Below are positions 17,926-27,857 of a stretch of 64,000 bases of DNA, piece by piece (within the stretch, counting starts at the first letter, position 1; each line of letters begins with the position of its first letter). Made by a program: the position numbers and the translations under genes. Under the pieces are notes generated by a model that had not been told where the DNA came from, made no database searches, and saw only the letters and a list, made by a program, of their open reading frames with translations. Origin of the DNA: Enterobacter quasihormaechei (GTDB lineage: Bacteria > Pseudomonadota > Gammaproteobacteria > Enterobacterales > Enterobacteriaceae); assembly GCF_004331385.1 (NCBI RefSeq), contig NZ_SJON01000007.1:124001-188000 (forward strand). The letters run 5' to 3'.

Positions 17926-18834
17926 TTAACGGTCTTTCGGGTCGAGGGCATCACGCAGGCCATCGCCGATAAAGTTGAAACAGAACAGAGTAACCACCAG
18001 GAAGCCCGCCGGATACAGCAGTAGCCACGGTGATACTTCCATGGAGTTTGCGCCATCGCTTAACAGCGCGCCCCAGCTGCTCAGCGGCTCTTGCGTACCT
18101 AATCCCAGGAAGCTCAGGAAGGATTCAAACAGGATCATACTTGGCACCAGCAGGGAGGCGTACACCACGACCACGCCCAGCACGTTAGGAACGATATGAC
18201 GCACCACGATATTGGCGGTAGAAACCCCACCAACCTGTGCCGCTTCGATAAACTCTTTACGTTTAAGGCTCAGCGTCTGGCCGCGGACAATACGCGCCAT
18301 GTCCAGCCAGGAGACCATCCCGATGGCCACGAAGATCAGCAGGATATTTTGACCAAAGAAGGTCACCAGCAGAATAACGAAGAACATGAACGGGAAGGAG
18401 TTCAGGATTTCAAGCAGACGCATCATTACGGAGTCCACTTTCCCGCCAAGGTAACCGGAAAGCGAACCGTAAAGCGTGCCGACGATTACCGCCACCAGCG
18501 CCGCCGCGATGCCGACCATCAGGGAAATGCGGCCACCGATCGCCACGCGCACCAGCAGGTCACGGCCAGATGAATCGGTACCAAAATAGTGCCCGGATTC
18601 CATATCCGGCGCGCTGGACATCATGCCCCAGTCCGTATCGAAATAGGTGAACTGCGACAGCATTGGCGCCAGGGTGACGAACAGCGCGATAAGCACCAGC
18701 ACGACCAGGCTGGCAACGGCGGCGCGGTTATGCATAAAACGACGGCGGGCGTCCTGCCAAAGGCTACGACCTTCAACCTCCAGCTTTTCACTGAAGTTTT
18801 CCAGCGCCTCGCTGTTTTTCTTACTCAACATCAT
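17926..18834 (-). CDS. oppC: Oligopeptide ABC transporter permease OppC
   Basis: Inner-membrane permease subunit, partner of OppB. The 302 residues equal E. coli OppC. An N-terminal cytoplasmic stretch precedes six membrane segments, with the permease EAA loop near [24 protein letters not shown]. The start MMLSKKN at 18834 matches E. coli and has GGAG upstream. It is 12 bp downstream of oppB. Confidence 0.98.
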   Translation of the reverse strand: MMLSKKNSEALENFSEKLEVEGRSLWQDARRRFMHNRAAVASLVVLVLIALFVTLAPMLSQFTYFDTDWGMMSSAPDMESGHYFGTDSSGRDLLVRVAIGGRISLMVGIAAALVAVIVGTLYGSLSGYLGGKVDSVMMRLLEILNSFPFMFFVILLVTFFGQNILLIFVAIGMVSWLDMARIVRGQTLSLKRKEFIEAAQVGGVSTANIVVRHIVPNVLGVVVVYASLLVPSMILFESFLSFLGLGTQEPLSSWGALLSDGANSMEVSPWLLLYPAGFLVVTLFCFNFIGDGLRDALDPKDR

Positions 18835-18846
18835 GGCGTGCTCCAG

Positions 18847-19767
18847 TTAGTAACGGATTTTCGGGTCGATAACGGCATACAGCACATCGACAACGGCATT
18901 AAACAGAATGGTCAGCGCGCCCACGAGGATCGTAAGGCTCAGCACCAGCGAGTAGTCACGGTTAAGCGCCCCGTTAACAAACAGCTGTCCGATGCCCGGC
19001 AGGCCATAAATGGTTTCAATTACCATTGAACCGGTGATAATGCCGACGAAAGCAGGCCCCATGTAGGAGAGCACCGGTAACAGTGCAGGCTTGAGCGCAT
19101 GACGGAAAATGATCCGGCGCATCGGCAGCCCTTTCGCACGGGCGGTACGGATGAAGTTCGAGTGCAGAACTTCAATCATTGAACCGCGGGTAATACGCGC
19201 GATGCTGGCAATGTACGCCAGAGATAATGCCACCATCGGCAGTATCATGAACTTCAGGGCTCCGCCGTTCCAGCCGCCACCGGGCAGCCATTTCAGGGTG
19301 ATGGCGAATATCATGACCAGCAACGGCGCGACAACGAAGCTGGGAATAACCACCCCGGTCATTGCGACCCCCATGACGGTATAATCCCATCGGGTATTTT
19401 GTTTTAGCGCGGCGATAACGCCCGCAGTGACCCCGAGAACAACGGCCAGGATAAATGCAGCAGCCCCTAATTTAGCCGATACCGGGAAGCTGGACGCCAC
19501 CAGGTCGTTAACGGAATAGTCTTTATATTTGAATGACGGTCCAAAATCACCGTGTGCAAGTTGCTTCAGATAATTGAAGTACTGCGTGGTAATGGGATCG
19601 TTTAAATGGTATTTCGCTTCGATGTTGGCCATGACTTCTGGCGGCAGCGTACGTTCACCGGTAAATGGACTGCCCGGCGCAAGGCGCATCATGAAGAAGG
19701 AAATTGTAATTAGAATAAATAACGTTGGAATCGCTTCAAGACAGCGACGCAGGATAAATTTCAACAT
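18847..19767 (-). CDS. oppB: Oligopeptide ABC transporter permease OppB
   Basis: Inner-membrane permease subunit of the oligopeptide importer, 306 residues as in E. coli. The N-terminal membrane segment (AIPTLFILITISFFMMRLAPG) and the EAA-type loop (IRTARAKGLPMRRIIFRHALK) are clear. It is separated from oppA by 82 bp carrying a strong hairpin, an arrangement that normally lets oppA be made in excess over the membrane parts. Confidence 0.98.
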   Translation of the reverse strand: MLKFILRRCLEAIPTLFILITISFFMMRLAPGSPFTGERTLPPEVMANIEAKYHLNDPITTQYFNYLKQLAHGDFGPSFKYKDYSVNDLVASSFPVSAKLGAAAFILAVVLGVTAGVIAALKQNTRWDYTVMGVAMTGVVIPSFVVAPLLVMIFAITLKWLPGGGWNGGALKFMILPMVALSLAYIASIARITRGSMIEVLHSNFIRTARAKGLPMRRIIFRHALKPALLPVLSYMGPAFVGIITGSMVIETIYGLPGIGQLFVNGALNRDYSLVLSLTILVGALTILFNAVVDVLYAVIDPKIRY

Positions 19768-19816
19768 TGCCCGTACCTTCTGGCGTGTGCCTGATGAATG
19801 TTACAAAGTAGACACA

Positions 19817-19840
19817 GTGGGGCAAGCTCGCTCGCCCCAC
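19817..19840 (-). terminator. oppA-oppB intercistronic hairpin
   Basis: GC-rich stem GTGGGGC / GCCCCAC with a 10-base loop, 10 bp after the oppA stop and without a long U tract. It probably attenuates readthrough and stabilises the abundant oppA message, as intercistronic hairpins do in other binding-protein operons. Confidence 0.6.
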
Positions 19841-19849
19841 GTATTGCCA

Positions 19850-21481
19850 TTAATGCTTGATAATATAAAGATTCTTAACGGAAATATTATCCAACGGGTC
19901 TTTACCGGTATAACCCCCTACCCACGGTTTCACCAGGCGGGCGTTGACGTAGTAGTAAACCGGCACGATCGCAGAGTCTTTATCGAGCTGTTGTTCTGAT
20001 TTCGCGTACAGATCGGCGCGCTGGGCGTCATCTGCCACTTTCAGGGTCTCGCCAATCAGCTTATCAAACGCCGGGCTCTTATAGTGTGCCGTGTTGTTTG
20101 AGCTGTCGCTGAGCATGGTGTTCAGGAAGGAGGTCGGTTCGTTATAGTCCGCACACCAGCCGGCGCGCGCCACGTCAAACGTTCCCTGGTGGCGCGTATC
20201 GAGGAAGGTTTTCCATTCCTGGTTTTCCAGCTTCACGTTCACGCCCAGGTTTTTCTTCCAGATTGACGCCACGGCGATAGCCAGTTTTTTATGCAGATCC
20301 GAGGTGTTGTACAGCAGGTTAAACGTCAGCGGCTTATCAGCGGTGTATCCGGCTTCAGCCAGCAGTTTTTTCGCTTCTTCGTTACGTTTTTCCTGGGACC
20401 ATTTGAACCACTCAGGCTCAACCAGTTTCATACCGTCGGTATAAGGCGGGGTGTAGCTGTAAGCTGGCAGGTCGCCCTGATTCTTCACTTTATTAACGAT
20501 AATATCGCGATCCAGAGCCAGCTTCAGCGCGGTACGCACGCGCACGTCGGTGAACGGTGCTTTCTGGTTGTTAATTTCGTAGTAGTAGGTGCACAGATAA
20601 GGATCGACGTGCACTTCTTTCGGGATCTCTTTTTTCAACTTCTGGAACAGTTCAATCGGCATGTTGTTATAGGTCATGTCGATTTCACCGCTGCGGTAGC
20701 GGTTGACGTCGGTCACTTCTGAAGCAATTGGCAGGTAGGTGACCTGATTGATTACGGTCTTCGCGTTATCCCAATACTGCGGGTTGCGCTCCAGTACCAT
20801 ACGTTCGTTAACGACCCAGCTTTTCAGCTTGTACGCACCGTTGGTCACGATATTCGCAGGCTGCGTCCATTTTTCACCAAATTTTTCTACAGCGGATTTT
20901 GGTACCGGGGAAACAGACGGGTGAACCAGCAGCTTATAGAAGTACGGAACAGGCTCGCTCAACGTTACTTCAAAGGTGTTGGCATCAATGGCTTTTACGC
21001 CCAGATCGGTAACAGGCTTTTTGCCCGTGATGATGTCATCAATATTGGCAATATGACCGTACTGAAGGTAACTCGCATACGGGGAGGCGGTATTCGGATC
21101 CGCCAGACGCTGCCAGCTGTAAACGAAATCTTCGGCGGTAACCGGCGTACCGTCGGACCATTTGGCATCTTTACGCAGATGGAAGGTCCAGACTTTAAAA
21201 TCTTTATTGTCCCATTTTTCCGCCACGCCCGGTGCCGGGTGGCCGTCTACGTCCGTCACCAACAGACCTTCAAACAGATCGCGGTTAACGTTAGACTCTG
21301 GAACACCTTCAATTTTGTGCGGATCGAGAGACTGCACTTCCGCACCGTTATTACGCACCAGCGTTTGCTTCTCAGCCAGCTGAACACCGGCAGGAACGTC
21401 CGCAGCCATTGCAGCGTTGCCCGCGATTAGCGCAGTTAAAATCCCCGCCGCTACCAGACTTTTTTTTGTGATGATGGACAT
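19850..21481 (-). CDS. oppA: Periplasmic oligopeptide-binding protein OppA
   Basis: Periplasmic receptor that binds peptides of 2-5 residues and hands them to OppBC. It has 543 residues, as in E. coli. The signal peptide is cut after AMA (about residue 26). The family sequence FEVTLSEPVPYFYKLLVHPS and the C-terminal VYYYVNARLVKPWVGGYTGKDPLDN match E. coli. The ATG at 21481 is preceded by GTGGAGTATCAACACA; this CA-rich stretch resembles the E. coli site paired by the small RNA GcvB, so repression by GcvB is likely but untested here. Confidence 0.98.
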   Translation of the reverse strand: MSIITKKSLVAAGILTALIAGNAAMAADVPAGVQLAEKQTLVRNNGAEVQSLDPHKIEGVPESNVNRDLFEGLLVTDVDGHPAPGVAEKWDNKDFKVWTFHLRKDAKWSDGTPVTAEDFVYSWQRLADPNTASPYASYLQYGHIANIDDIITGKKPVTDLGVKAIDANTFEVTLSEPVPYFYKLLVHPSVSPVPKSAVEKFGEKWTQPANIVTNGAYKLKSWVVNERMVLERNPQYWDNAKTVINQVTYLPIASEVTDVNRYRSGEIDMTYNNMPIELFQKLKKEIPKEVHVDPYLCTYYYEINNQKAPFTDVRVRTALKLALDRDIIVNKVKNQGDLPAYSYTPPYTDGMKLVEPEWFKWSQEKRNEEAKKLLAEAGYTADKPLTFNLLYNTSDLHKKLAIAVASIWKKNLGVNVKLENQEWKTFLDTRHQGTFDVARAGWCADYNEPTSFLNTMLSDSSNNTAHYKSPAFDKLIGETLKVADDAQRADLYAKSEQQLDKDSAIVPVYYYVNARLVKPWVGGYTGKDPLDNISVKNLYIIKH

Positions 21482-22210
21482 TGTGTTGATACTCCACTCA
21501 TTATAATGACTGGCCTTCGCCAGTTGTGTAATCCCCTGTCGGGGCCTGTACAGCGCAGGAGTTTTTTTTGCTACTGTCAGGTTCTTTTTTTACTTCTTGC
21601 TATCACCGACTTCATTATTACTGACCGCTCGTACGGCGATCTTGCGTCGATTCTTTACACCTCTCCCCTGTCAGAGAGATGCATTGGATATCTTTCGTGA
21701 GGTCTATATGAAAATAGTTCTCATCAACTTGATTAATGCTGCGAAATATAAGGCCGGAAAGTACCAAATGGTGCCAACTCTCGCCAATACATTTTGCAAA
21801 TTTGTTAAGCATTTCTCTTTTACGGTGGATGGCTCACCTAAGCCATAAATCTTAAACCCCACCAATACAAAATAAAAACACTTGCAATCAAAGGGTTACA
21901 AGAATGACTCACTGAAAACGTAATGCCATGACCAATCTCAACGATTTTTCACGAAAATTTAACAATTGGTTATTATTTAGCACATTCGTCTGGGTCAGCC
22001 TCGAAATTACTAATATCATTTCGGTTATCTGTCAGCAAGCCCCAGAGTATCATGTGAGTAAAATAACAGAGGGTTCGAAGGATTTATACGCAGAGGGGGA
22101 AGCTGAAAATAAACAACCTCTTGAAAAACAACAAGAGAGCGTTATTAGTAGAACTTATTATGGCTGGACCGTAATTCAACTTTATTTATATGATTTGCTG
22201 ATAATCACGT
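21482..22210. other. Gene-poor oppA upstream region
   Basis: About 730 bp of AT-rich sequence between oppA and the ychE terminator. It must hold the oppA promoter and long leader. An ATG frame at 21928-22212 (94 codons) has no ribosome binding site, an AT-rich composition unlike its neighbours, no recognisable domain, and runs into the terminator; I do not call it. No RNA gene is evident. Confidence 0.5.
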
Positions 22211-22236
22211 AAAAAAACGGAGCCGTCGGCTCCGCT
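22211..22236 (-). terminator. Intrinsic terminator after ychE
   Basis: Stem CGGAGCC / GGCTCCG with loop GAC on the minus strand, followed by seven T residues. It starts about 17 bp after the ychE stop. Confidence 0.9.
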
Positions 22237-22250
22237 CTTTCAAATGAAAG

Positions 22251-22898
22251 TCAATGTAATAATCCTGGGAATATGCTTTTTATACCGGTAACGATAAATT
22301 CGATGCCCAATGCCATTAACAGCAGGCCCATGATACGGGTGATCACGTTGATGCCCGTTTGTCCCAGCAAGCGAACCAGCCATGGCGCCATGCGAAAAAC
22401 GCCCCAACAGCACAGCGCGAACAGCGCAATGGCGACAGAAAAGCCGATCAGATGCATCAGGCTGTGATAGCGCGTTCCCCAGACGATGGTTGAACTGATT
22501 GCCCCCGGGCCTGCCATCAGCGGCAATGCCAGCGGCACAACGCCGATGCTTTCGCGGATTGCGGTCTCTGATTTCTCCTGCTTGTTCTGTTTATCCTCCC
22601 CCAGCTTGCCGCTGATCATCGACATGGCAATCGTCACCACCAGGATCCCACCCGCTATTCGGAACGAATCAATCGAGATGCCGAAGACCTGAAGGATGGC
22701 GTCCCCCAGATAAAGAGAGGTCAGCAAGATGATAGCCACCGACAGGTTTGCCGTCAGGTTGGTTTTGTTTCTTGCGGCGGCCGTTTGATAGCTGGTCATA
22801 CTAATGAAGACAGGGATGATCCCTACCGGGTTGACCAGCGCAAACAAACCGATAAAAAACTTAAAATATGTAGGGAAATCAAAGAGCGTTTGAATCAC
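22251..22898 (-). CDS. ychE: YchE, MarC family inner membrane protein
   Basis: Inner-membrane protein of 215 residues, equal in length to E. coli YchE. The MarC/UPF0056 family has six membrane segments and no agreed function. Motifs such as GLFALVNPVGIIPVFISMT near the N-terminus and PLALPLMAGPGAISS near residue 122 are typical. It is divergent from adhE across a 480-bp regulatory region. Confidence 0.95.
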   Translation of the reverse strand: MIQTLFDFPTYFKFFIGLFALVNPVGIIPVFISMTSYQTAAARNKTNLTANLSVAIILLTSLYLGDAILQVFGISIDSFRIAGGILVVTIAMSMISGKLGEDKQNKQEKSETAIRESIGVVPLALPLMAGPGAISSTIVWGTRYHSLMHLIGFSVAIALFALCCWGVFRMAPWLVRLLGQTGINVITRIMGLLLMALGIEFIVTGIKSIFPGLLH

Positions 22899-23378
22899 AT
22901 TAAGCTCCGCAAATGAGCATGGCCAGGGAGAAACAGCGTGTCATGATAAATCCGCGCTGAAGATACGCTTTTTAGCCGCACACTTCACCAGAAATCTGTT
23001 CTAAAACGTTATCAATTCATGATGTTAAACGTTTGTATAATCAATGATAGCGCCACTTCCAATAGTTACTTAATTATTTAACACTGGAAAAATTAGCACG
23101 AAATAACCCTGCTGAAAGGTATCAGCTTAGGACAAAATTGATCCTGATCATAATTTTCGTACTCAGAAGTGAGTAATCTTGGTTACGCCGCCAGGGAGAT
23201 CACCTATCAAAAAGGTATGATGCTAAGGTAAGGCTCTTTTAGTAAATTAGTGAGCATAAGCAGTGCGTAATCCTTTGTTTTACTGTGTGTTACGCAAGTG
23301 GGATCGGCACTGACTATACTGTCAGACGTATCGAGCGCTGGTTTACTAAAAGAGTTTAAACATTATCAGGAGAGCATT
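22899..23378 (+). promoter_or_regulatory. ychE-adhE divergent region and adhE leader
   Basis: 480 bp without a gene. It holds an FNR-like site TTGAT-CCTG-ATCAT at 23138-23151 (one mismatch to TTGATN4ATCAA) and a perfect 13-bp inverted repeat: CTCTTTTAGTAAA at 23234-23246 and TTTACTAAAAGAG at 23342-23354. The second arm ends 13 bp before the AGGAGA ribosome binding site. In E. coli the adhE leader folds over its ribosome binding site until RNase III cuts it; the repeat is a good candidate for that structure. Confidence 0.6.
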
Positions 23379-26060
23379 ATGGCTGTTACCAATATCGCTG
23401 AACTGAACGCCCTCGTCGAGCGCGTTAAAAAAGCCCAGCGTGAATATGCCAATTTCACCCAAGAACAGGTTGATAAAATCTTCCGCGCGGCCGCTCTGGC
23501 TGCTGCTGATGCTCGAATCCCTCTCGCTAAAATGGCCGTTGCCGAATCCGGCATGGGTATCGTTGAAGATAAAGTGATTAAAAACCACTTTGCTTCAGAG
23601 TATATCTACAACGCCTATAAAGATGAGAAAACCTGCGGCGTGCTGTCAGAAGACGATACTTTCGGCACCATCACCATAGCAGAACCGATCGGCATCATTT
23701 GCGGTATCGTTCCAACCACTAACCCAACCTCTACCGCCATCTTCAAATCTCTTATCAGCCTGAAGACACGTAACGCAATCATTTTCTCCCCGCATCCACG
23801 TGCGAAAGACGCCACTAACAAAGCAGCCGATATCGTGCTCCAGGCGGCTATTGCGGCGGGCGCACCAAAAGATCTGATCGGCTGGATCGACCAACCTTCT
23901 GTTGAGCTGTCCAACGCCCTGATGCATCACCCGGACATTAACCTGATCCTGGCGACCGGTGGTCCTGGCATGGTTAAAGCCGCTTACAGCTCCGGTAAAC
24001 CTGCTATCGGCGTAGGCGCGGGTAACACCCCGGTTGTTATTGACGAAACCGCTGACATTAAACGCGCCGTCGCGTCTGTGCTGATGTCTAAAACCTTCGA
24101 TAACGGCGTTATTTGTGCATCTGAACAGTCCGTTGTCGTTGTTGATTCTGTCTACGACGCCGTTCGTGAACGTTTCGCCAGCCACGGCGGCTACCTGTTG
24201 CAGGGTAAAGAGCTGAAAGCCGTTCAGGACGTGATTCTGAAAAATGGCGCGCTGAACGCCGCTATCGTGGGTCAGCCAGCCTATAAAATTGCCGAACTCG
24301 CCGGCTTTAGCGTTCCTGCTTCCACCAAGATCCTGATTGGTGAAGTTAACGTCGTTGATGAAAGCGAGCCGTTTGCTCACGAAAAACTGTCTCCGACGCT
24401 GGCCATGTACCGTGCGAAAGATTTCGATGACGCGGTAGAAAAAGCAGAGAAACTGGTTGCCATGGGCGGTATCGGTCACACCTCTTGCCTTTACACCGAC
24501 CAGGATAACCAGCCTGAGCGTGTTGCACACTTCGGTCAGAAGATGAAAACGGCACGTATCCTGATTAACACCCCGGCTTCTCAGGGTGGTATCGGTGACC
24601 TGTACAACTTCAAACTCGCACCTTCCCTGACTCTGGGTTGTGGTTCATGGGGTGGTAACTCCATCTCTGAAAACGTTGGTCCAAAACACCTGATCAACAA
24701 GAAAACCGTTGCTAAGCGAGCTGAAAACATGTTGTGGCACAAACTTCCGAAATCTATCTACTTCCGTCGTGGCTCTCTGCCAATCGCGCTGGATGAAGTG
24801 ATTACTGATGGCCACAAGCGTGCGCTCATCGTGACTGACCGTTTCCTGTTCAACAATGGCTATGCAGACCAGATCACCTCTGTTCTGAAAGCGTCTGGCG
24901 TCGAAACTGAAGTCTTCTTTGAAGTTGAAGCTGACCCAACCCTGAGCGTTGTCCGTAAAGGTGCTGAACTGGCGAACTCCTTCAAACCCGATGTGATCAT
25001 CGCACTGGGTGGCGGTTCCCCAATGGACGCCGCGAAAATCATGTGGGTCATGTACGAGCATCCGGAAACTCACTTCGAAGAACTGGCGCTGCGCTTTATG
25101 GATATCCGTAAACGTATCTACAAGTTCCCGAAAATGGGCGTGAAAGCGAAAATGATCGCCGTCACCACCACTTCCGGTACCGGTTCAGAAGTCACGCCAT
25201 TTGCGGTTGTGACGGATGACGCAACGGGTCAGAAATACCCGCTGGCCGACTACGCGCTGACGCCAGATATGGCTATCGTTGACGCCAACCTGGTGATGGA
25301 TATGCCGAAATCACTTTGTGCGTTCGGTGGTCTGGATGCGGTGACTCACGCTCTGGAAGCTTACGTTTCCGTACTGGCTTCCGAGTTCTCTGACGGTCAG
25401 GCCTTGCAGGCGCTGAAACTGCTGAAAGAAAACCTGCCAGCCTCTTACAACGAAGGTTCAAAAAACCCTGTTGCGCGTGAACGTGTACACAGTGCTGCAA
25501 CCATCGCGGGCATCGCGTTTGCTAACGCCTTCCTGGGCGTGTGTCACTCCATGGCGCACAAGCTGGGTTCACAGTTCCACATTCCTCACGGTCTGGCGAA
25601 CGCCCTGTTGATCAGCAACGTTATCCGCTATAACGCCAACGACAACCCAACCAAGCAGACTGCATTCAGCCAGTACGACCGCCCACAGGCTCGTCGTCGC
25701 TACGCTGAAATCGCAGACCACCTGGGTCTGAGCGCACCGGGCGACCGTACTGCCGCGAAGATCGAGAAACTGCTGGCATGGCTGGAAAGCCTGAAGGCTG
25801 AACTGGGTATTCCTAAATCTATCCGCGAAGCGGGCGTTCAGGAAGCTGACTTCCTCGCTCACGTAGATAAGCTGTCTGAAGATGCATTCGATGACCAGTG
25901 TACCGGTGCTAACCCACGCTACCCACTGATTTCCGAACTGAAACAGATCCTGCTGGATACTTATTACGGTCGTAACTTCACTGAAAGCGATATCGCTGCT
26001 GTGAAAGCTGACATCCCCGCAGTGGTAAAGGCTGACAAGAAAGCGAAGAAAAACGCTTAA
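23379..26060 (+). CDS. adhE: Bifunctional acetaldehyde-CoA / alcohol dehydrogenase
   Basis: Fermentative enzyme that reduces acetyl-CoA to acetaldehyde and then ethanol, reoxidising two NADH, and assembles into spirosome filaments. The ATG at 23379 gives 893 residues (E. coli 891); the in-frame extension to 23298 lies in the leader. The N-terminal aldehyde dehydrogenase half has the catalytic Cys in NGVICASEQS (about 246). The C-terminal iron alcohol dehydrogenase half has GGGSPMDAAK and the metal-binding region around HSMAHKLGSQFHIPHGLANALL. The Lys-rich tail is a few residues different from E. coli. An intrinsic terminator follows. Confidence 0.98.
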   Translation: MAVTNIAELNALVERVKKAQREYANFTQEQVDKIFRAAALAAADARIPLAKMAVAESGMGIVEDKVIKNHFASEYIYNAYKDEKTCGVLSEDDTFGTITIAEPIGIICGIVPTTNPTSTAIFKSLISLKTRNAIIFSPHPRAKDATNKAADIVLQAAIAAGAPKDLIGWIDQPSVELSNALMHHPDINLILATGGPGMVKAAYSSGKPAIGVGAGNTPVVIDETADIKRAVASVLMSKTFDNGVICASEQSVVVVDSVYDAVRERFASHGGYLLQGKELKAVQDVILKNGALNAAIVGQPAYKIAELAGFSVPASTKILIGEVNVVDESEPFAHEKLSPTLAMYRAKDFDDAVEKAEKLVAMGGIGHTSCLYTDQDNQPERVAHFGQKMKTARILINTPASQGGIGDLYNFKLAPSLTLGCGSWGGNSISENVGPKHLINKKTVAKRAENMLWHKLPKSIYFRRGSLPIALDEVITDGHKRALIVTDRFLFNNGYADQITSVLKASGVETEVFFEVEADPTLSVVRKGAELANSFKPDVIIALGGGSPMDAAKIMWVMYEHPETHFEELALRFMDIRKRIYKFPKMGVKAKMIAVTTTSGTGSEVTPFAVVTDDATGQKYPLADYALTPDMAIVDANLVMDMPKSLCAFGGLDAVTHALEAYVSVLASEFSDGQALQALKLLKENLPASYNEGSKNPVARERVHSAATIAGIAFANAFLGVCHSMAHKLGSQFHIPHGLANALLISNVIRYNANDNPTKQTAFSQYDRPQARRRYAEIADHLGLSAPGDRTAAKIEKLLAWLESLKAELGIPKSIREAGVQEADFLAHVDKLSEDAFDDQCTGANPRYPLISELKQILLDTYYGRNFTESDIAAVKADIPAVVKADKKAKKNA

Positions 26061-26073
26061 TTGACAGTGTGAC

Positions 26074-26102
26074 AAAAAAACCCGCCGATGGCGGGTTTTT
26101 TT
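26074..26102. terminator. Bidirectional terminator between adhE and tdk
   Basis: Stem CCCGCC / GGCGGG with loop GAT, flanked by seven A residues on the left and seven T residues on the right. It is 20 bp after adhE and also serves convergent tdk. Confidence 0.93.
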
Positions 26103-26130
26103 ATATCTTAAAAAGAGTAAAAAATTCCTG

Positions 26131-26745
26131 TTACTTTCGACTGTCGCCCTGTAACGCCGTCAGCGAGCCTACAACCAGCGCCTCTTTATAATGCTTGCGG
26201 CAGACCGAGACATAGCGTTCATTGCCCCCTATCACCACCTGCTCGCCATCAGCATAAGGTTTACCGGACTGGTCAAGGCGAAGAACCATGCTTGCCTTAC
26301 GGCCACAAAAGCAGATCGTTTTTAGCTCCACCAGTTTATCCGACCAGGCAAGTAAATATTGGCTGCCGGCAAATAGCTCACCACGAAAATCGGTGCGTAA
26401 ACCATAGCAAAGAACGGGAATATCCAGCTCATCCACGACCTCAGAAAGCGCATGGACCTGCTCACGGGTCAGGAACTGGCTTTCGTCTACCAGGACGCAA
26501 TGGACAGGCTTAGAGGCGTGCTCAGCACGAATGTCCTCCAGCAGGTCCGTTTCAGGGTTAAACAGCCTTGCAGGCGACGAGAGGCCTATTCTAGAGCTTA
26601 CCTTCCCCGCCCCGAAGCGATCGTCGATTTCGGCGGTATAAACAACGGTACGCATCCCCCGCTCCTGATAATTGTATGAGGATTGCAGTAACGCCGTCGA
26701 TTTCCCTGCATTCATTGCCGAATAGTAGAAATAAAGTTGTGCCAT
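26131..26745 (-). CDS. tdk: Thymidine kinase
   Basis: Cytoplasmic salvage enzyme that phosphorylates thymidine and deoxyuridine with ATP. It has 204 residues from [16 protein letters not shown] at 26745, the E. coli start; an extension to 26835 is not supported. The P-loop is [11 protein letters not shown], the DESQFLT loop follows near residue 87, and zinc-binding cysteines are in [10 protein letters not shown] and the C-terminal VSVCRKHY. It is divergent from hns across a 550-bp AT-rich region. Confidence 0.97.
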   Translation of the reverse strand: MAQLYFYYSAMNAGKSTALLQSSYNYQERGMRTVVYTAEIDDRFGAGKVSSRIGLSSPARLFNPETDLLEDIRAEHASKPVHCVLVDESQFLTREQVHALSEVVDELDIPVLCYGLRTDFRGELFAGSQYLLAWSDKLVELKTICFCGRKASMVLRLDQSGKPYADGEQVVIGGNERYVSVCRKHYKEALVVGSLTALQGDSRK

Positions 26746-27295
26746 TGGCCAAAGAACCCTAATCAATGTGTAATATTCCCGATGAATCATTGTACCATAT
26801 TTTGTACCGTCATCAGCCGTGGGCTGCGCGCGCAAGGCTCTTCTTTACCAATAAACCCTTTGTGGTTAGCGCAAAATAATGCGTTAAAACAGGTAGTAAA
26901 GGCATTAAGCACGGACAATAAGGCGAGCCTGGAACCAGAGATAACACTTCTTTTTATAGTGGCTTCTTCGTTCATTAAAATTCACTATTTATTAACTATT
27001 CCGGCCCTCGCTACGCTTAGCGGGGGTAATACAAAAGGCTGATATTTATCAACCGCAACTATAATTCCTGAGGTAAAAGTCACAAAACAAACATGCAAAT
27101 GACAAGCTTTTGCCGTTTGAAACGATATCTCACAGACCGAGCAAACAATGAAATTTAAGTTAGCGTAATTAATAATAGCGTCGTTTATTTTGTATTTTTT
27201 GAATTCCTTACATTCCCACCTATTGCACAAGTGAAATTAACGCTCTATTATTAGGACAACAAACCCACCCCCATTATAAGTTTGAGATTACTACA
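26746..27295 (+). promoter_or_regulatory. hns upstream region with promoter
   Basis: 550 bp without a convincing gene. The hns promoter is readable: -35 TTGCAC at 27223-27228, a 17-bp spacer and -10 TATTAT at 27246-27251, in a stretch nearly identical to E. coli. Upstream is AT-rich DNA of the kind H-NS itself binds, which fits autoregulation. A GC-rich hairpin, CCCTCGCTA / TAGCGGGGG, at 27005-27026 stands out in it and has no assigned role. Confidence 0.6.
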
Positions 27296-27709
27296 ATGAG
27301 CGAAGCACTTAAAATTCTGAACAACATCCGTACTCTTCGTGCGCAGGCAAGAGAATGTACCCTTGAGACGCTTGAAGAAATGCTCGAAAAATTAGAAGTT
27401 GTCGTTAACGAACGTCGTGAAGAAGAAAGCGCAGCTGCGGCTGAAATCGAAGAACGTACACGTAAACTGCAACAGTACCGCGAAATGCTGATTGCCGATG
27501 GTATCGATCCAAACGAATTGCTGAACAGCATGGCTGCGGCTAAAACCGGCACCAAAGCAAAACGTGCAGCACGTCCAGCTAAATATAGCTACATCGATGA
27601 AAACGGCGAAGAGAAAACCTGGACTGGCCAGGGTCGTACTCCTGCTGTAATCAAGAAAGCGATGGACGAACAAGGTAAACAACTGGATGACTTCCTGATC
27701 AAGGATTAA
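27296..27709 (+). CDS. hns: Nucleoid-associated transcriptional silencer H-NS
   Basis: Abundant DNA-binding protein that coats AT-rich DNA and silences horizontally acquired genes. It has 137 residues, as in E. coli, with identical first 50 residues as far as I recall. The N-terminal coiled coil (about 1-80) oligomerises; the C-terminal domain holds the minor-groove-binding loop TWTGQGRTP (about 109-117). The ATG at 27296 follows TTGAGATTACTACA, as in E. coli, where the small RNA DsrA pairs near the start. The final residue differs from E. coli (KD instead of KQ). Confidence 0.98.
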   Translation: MSEALKILNNIRTLRAQARECTLETLEEMLEKLEVVVNERREEESAAAAEIEERTRKLQQYREMLIADGIDPNELLNSMAAAKTGTKAKRAARPAKYSYIDENGEEKTWTGQGRTPAVIKKAMDEQGKQLDDFLIKD

Positions 27710-27726
27710 TCTGGAAAGATTCTGAA

Positions 27727-27752
27727 AAATCCCGCCTGGTGCGGGATTTTTT
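27727..27752 (+). terminator. Intrinsic terminator after hns
   Basis: Stem AAATCCCGC / GCGGGATTT with loop CTGGT, followed by TTTT. It is 17 bp after the hns stop. Confidence 0.92.
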
Positions 27753-27857
27753 ATGCCCGTAATATTCGCCCGAACATCTCCTTACATTCTGTCATATTGC
27801 GAGATTCACTATTTAACGTCCTTGACAATCCGCCGACAATTACCAGGCGACAGGCAT

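Noticed and set aside
21928..22212. 94-codon plus-strand ORF between oppA and ychE
   Set aside because: It has no ribosome binding site, has AT-rich composition, matches no family I know and runs to the ychE terminator; chance is the simpler reading.
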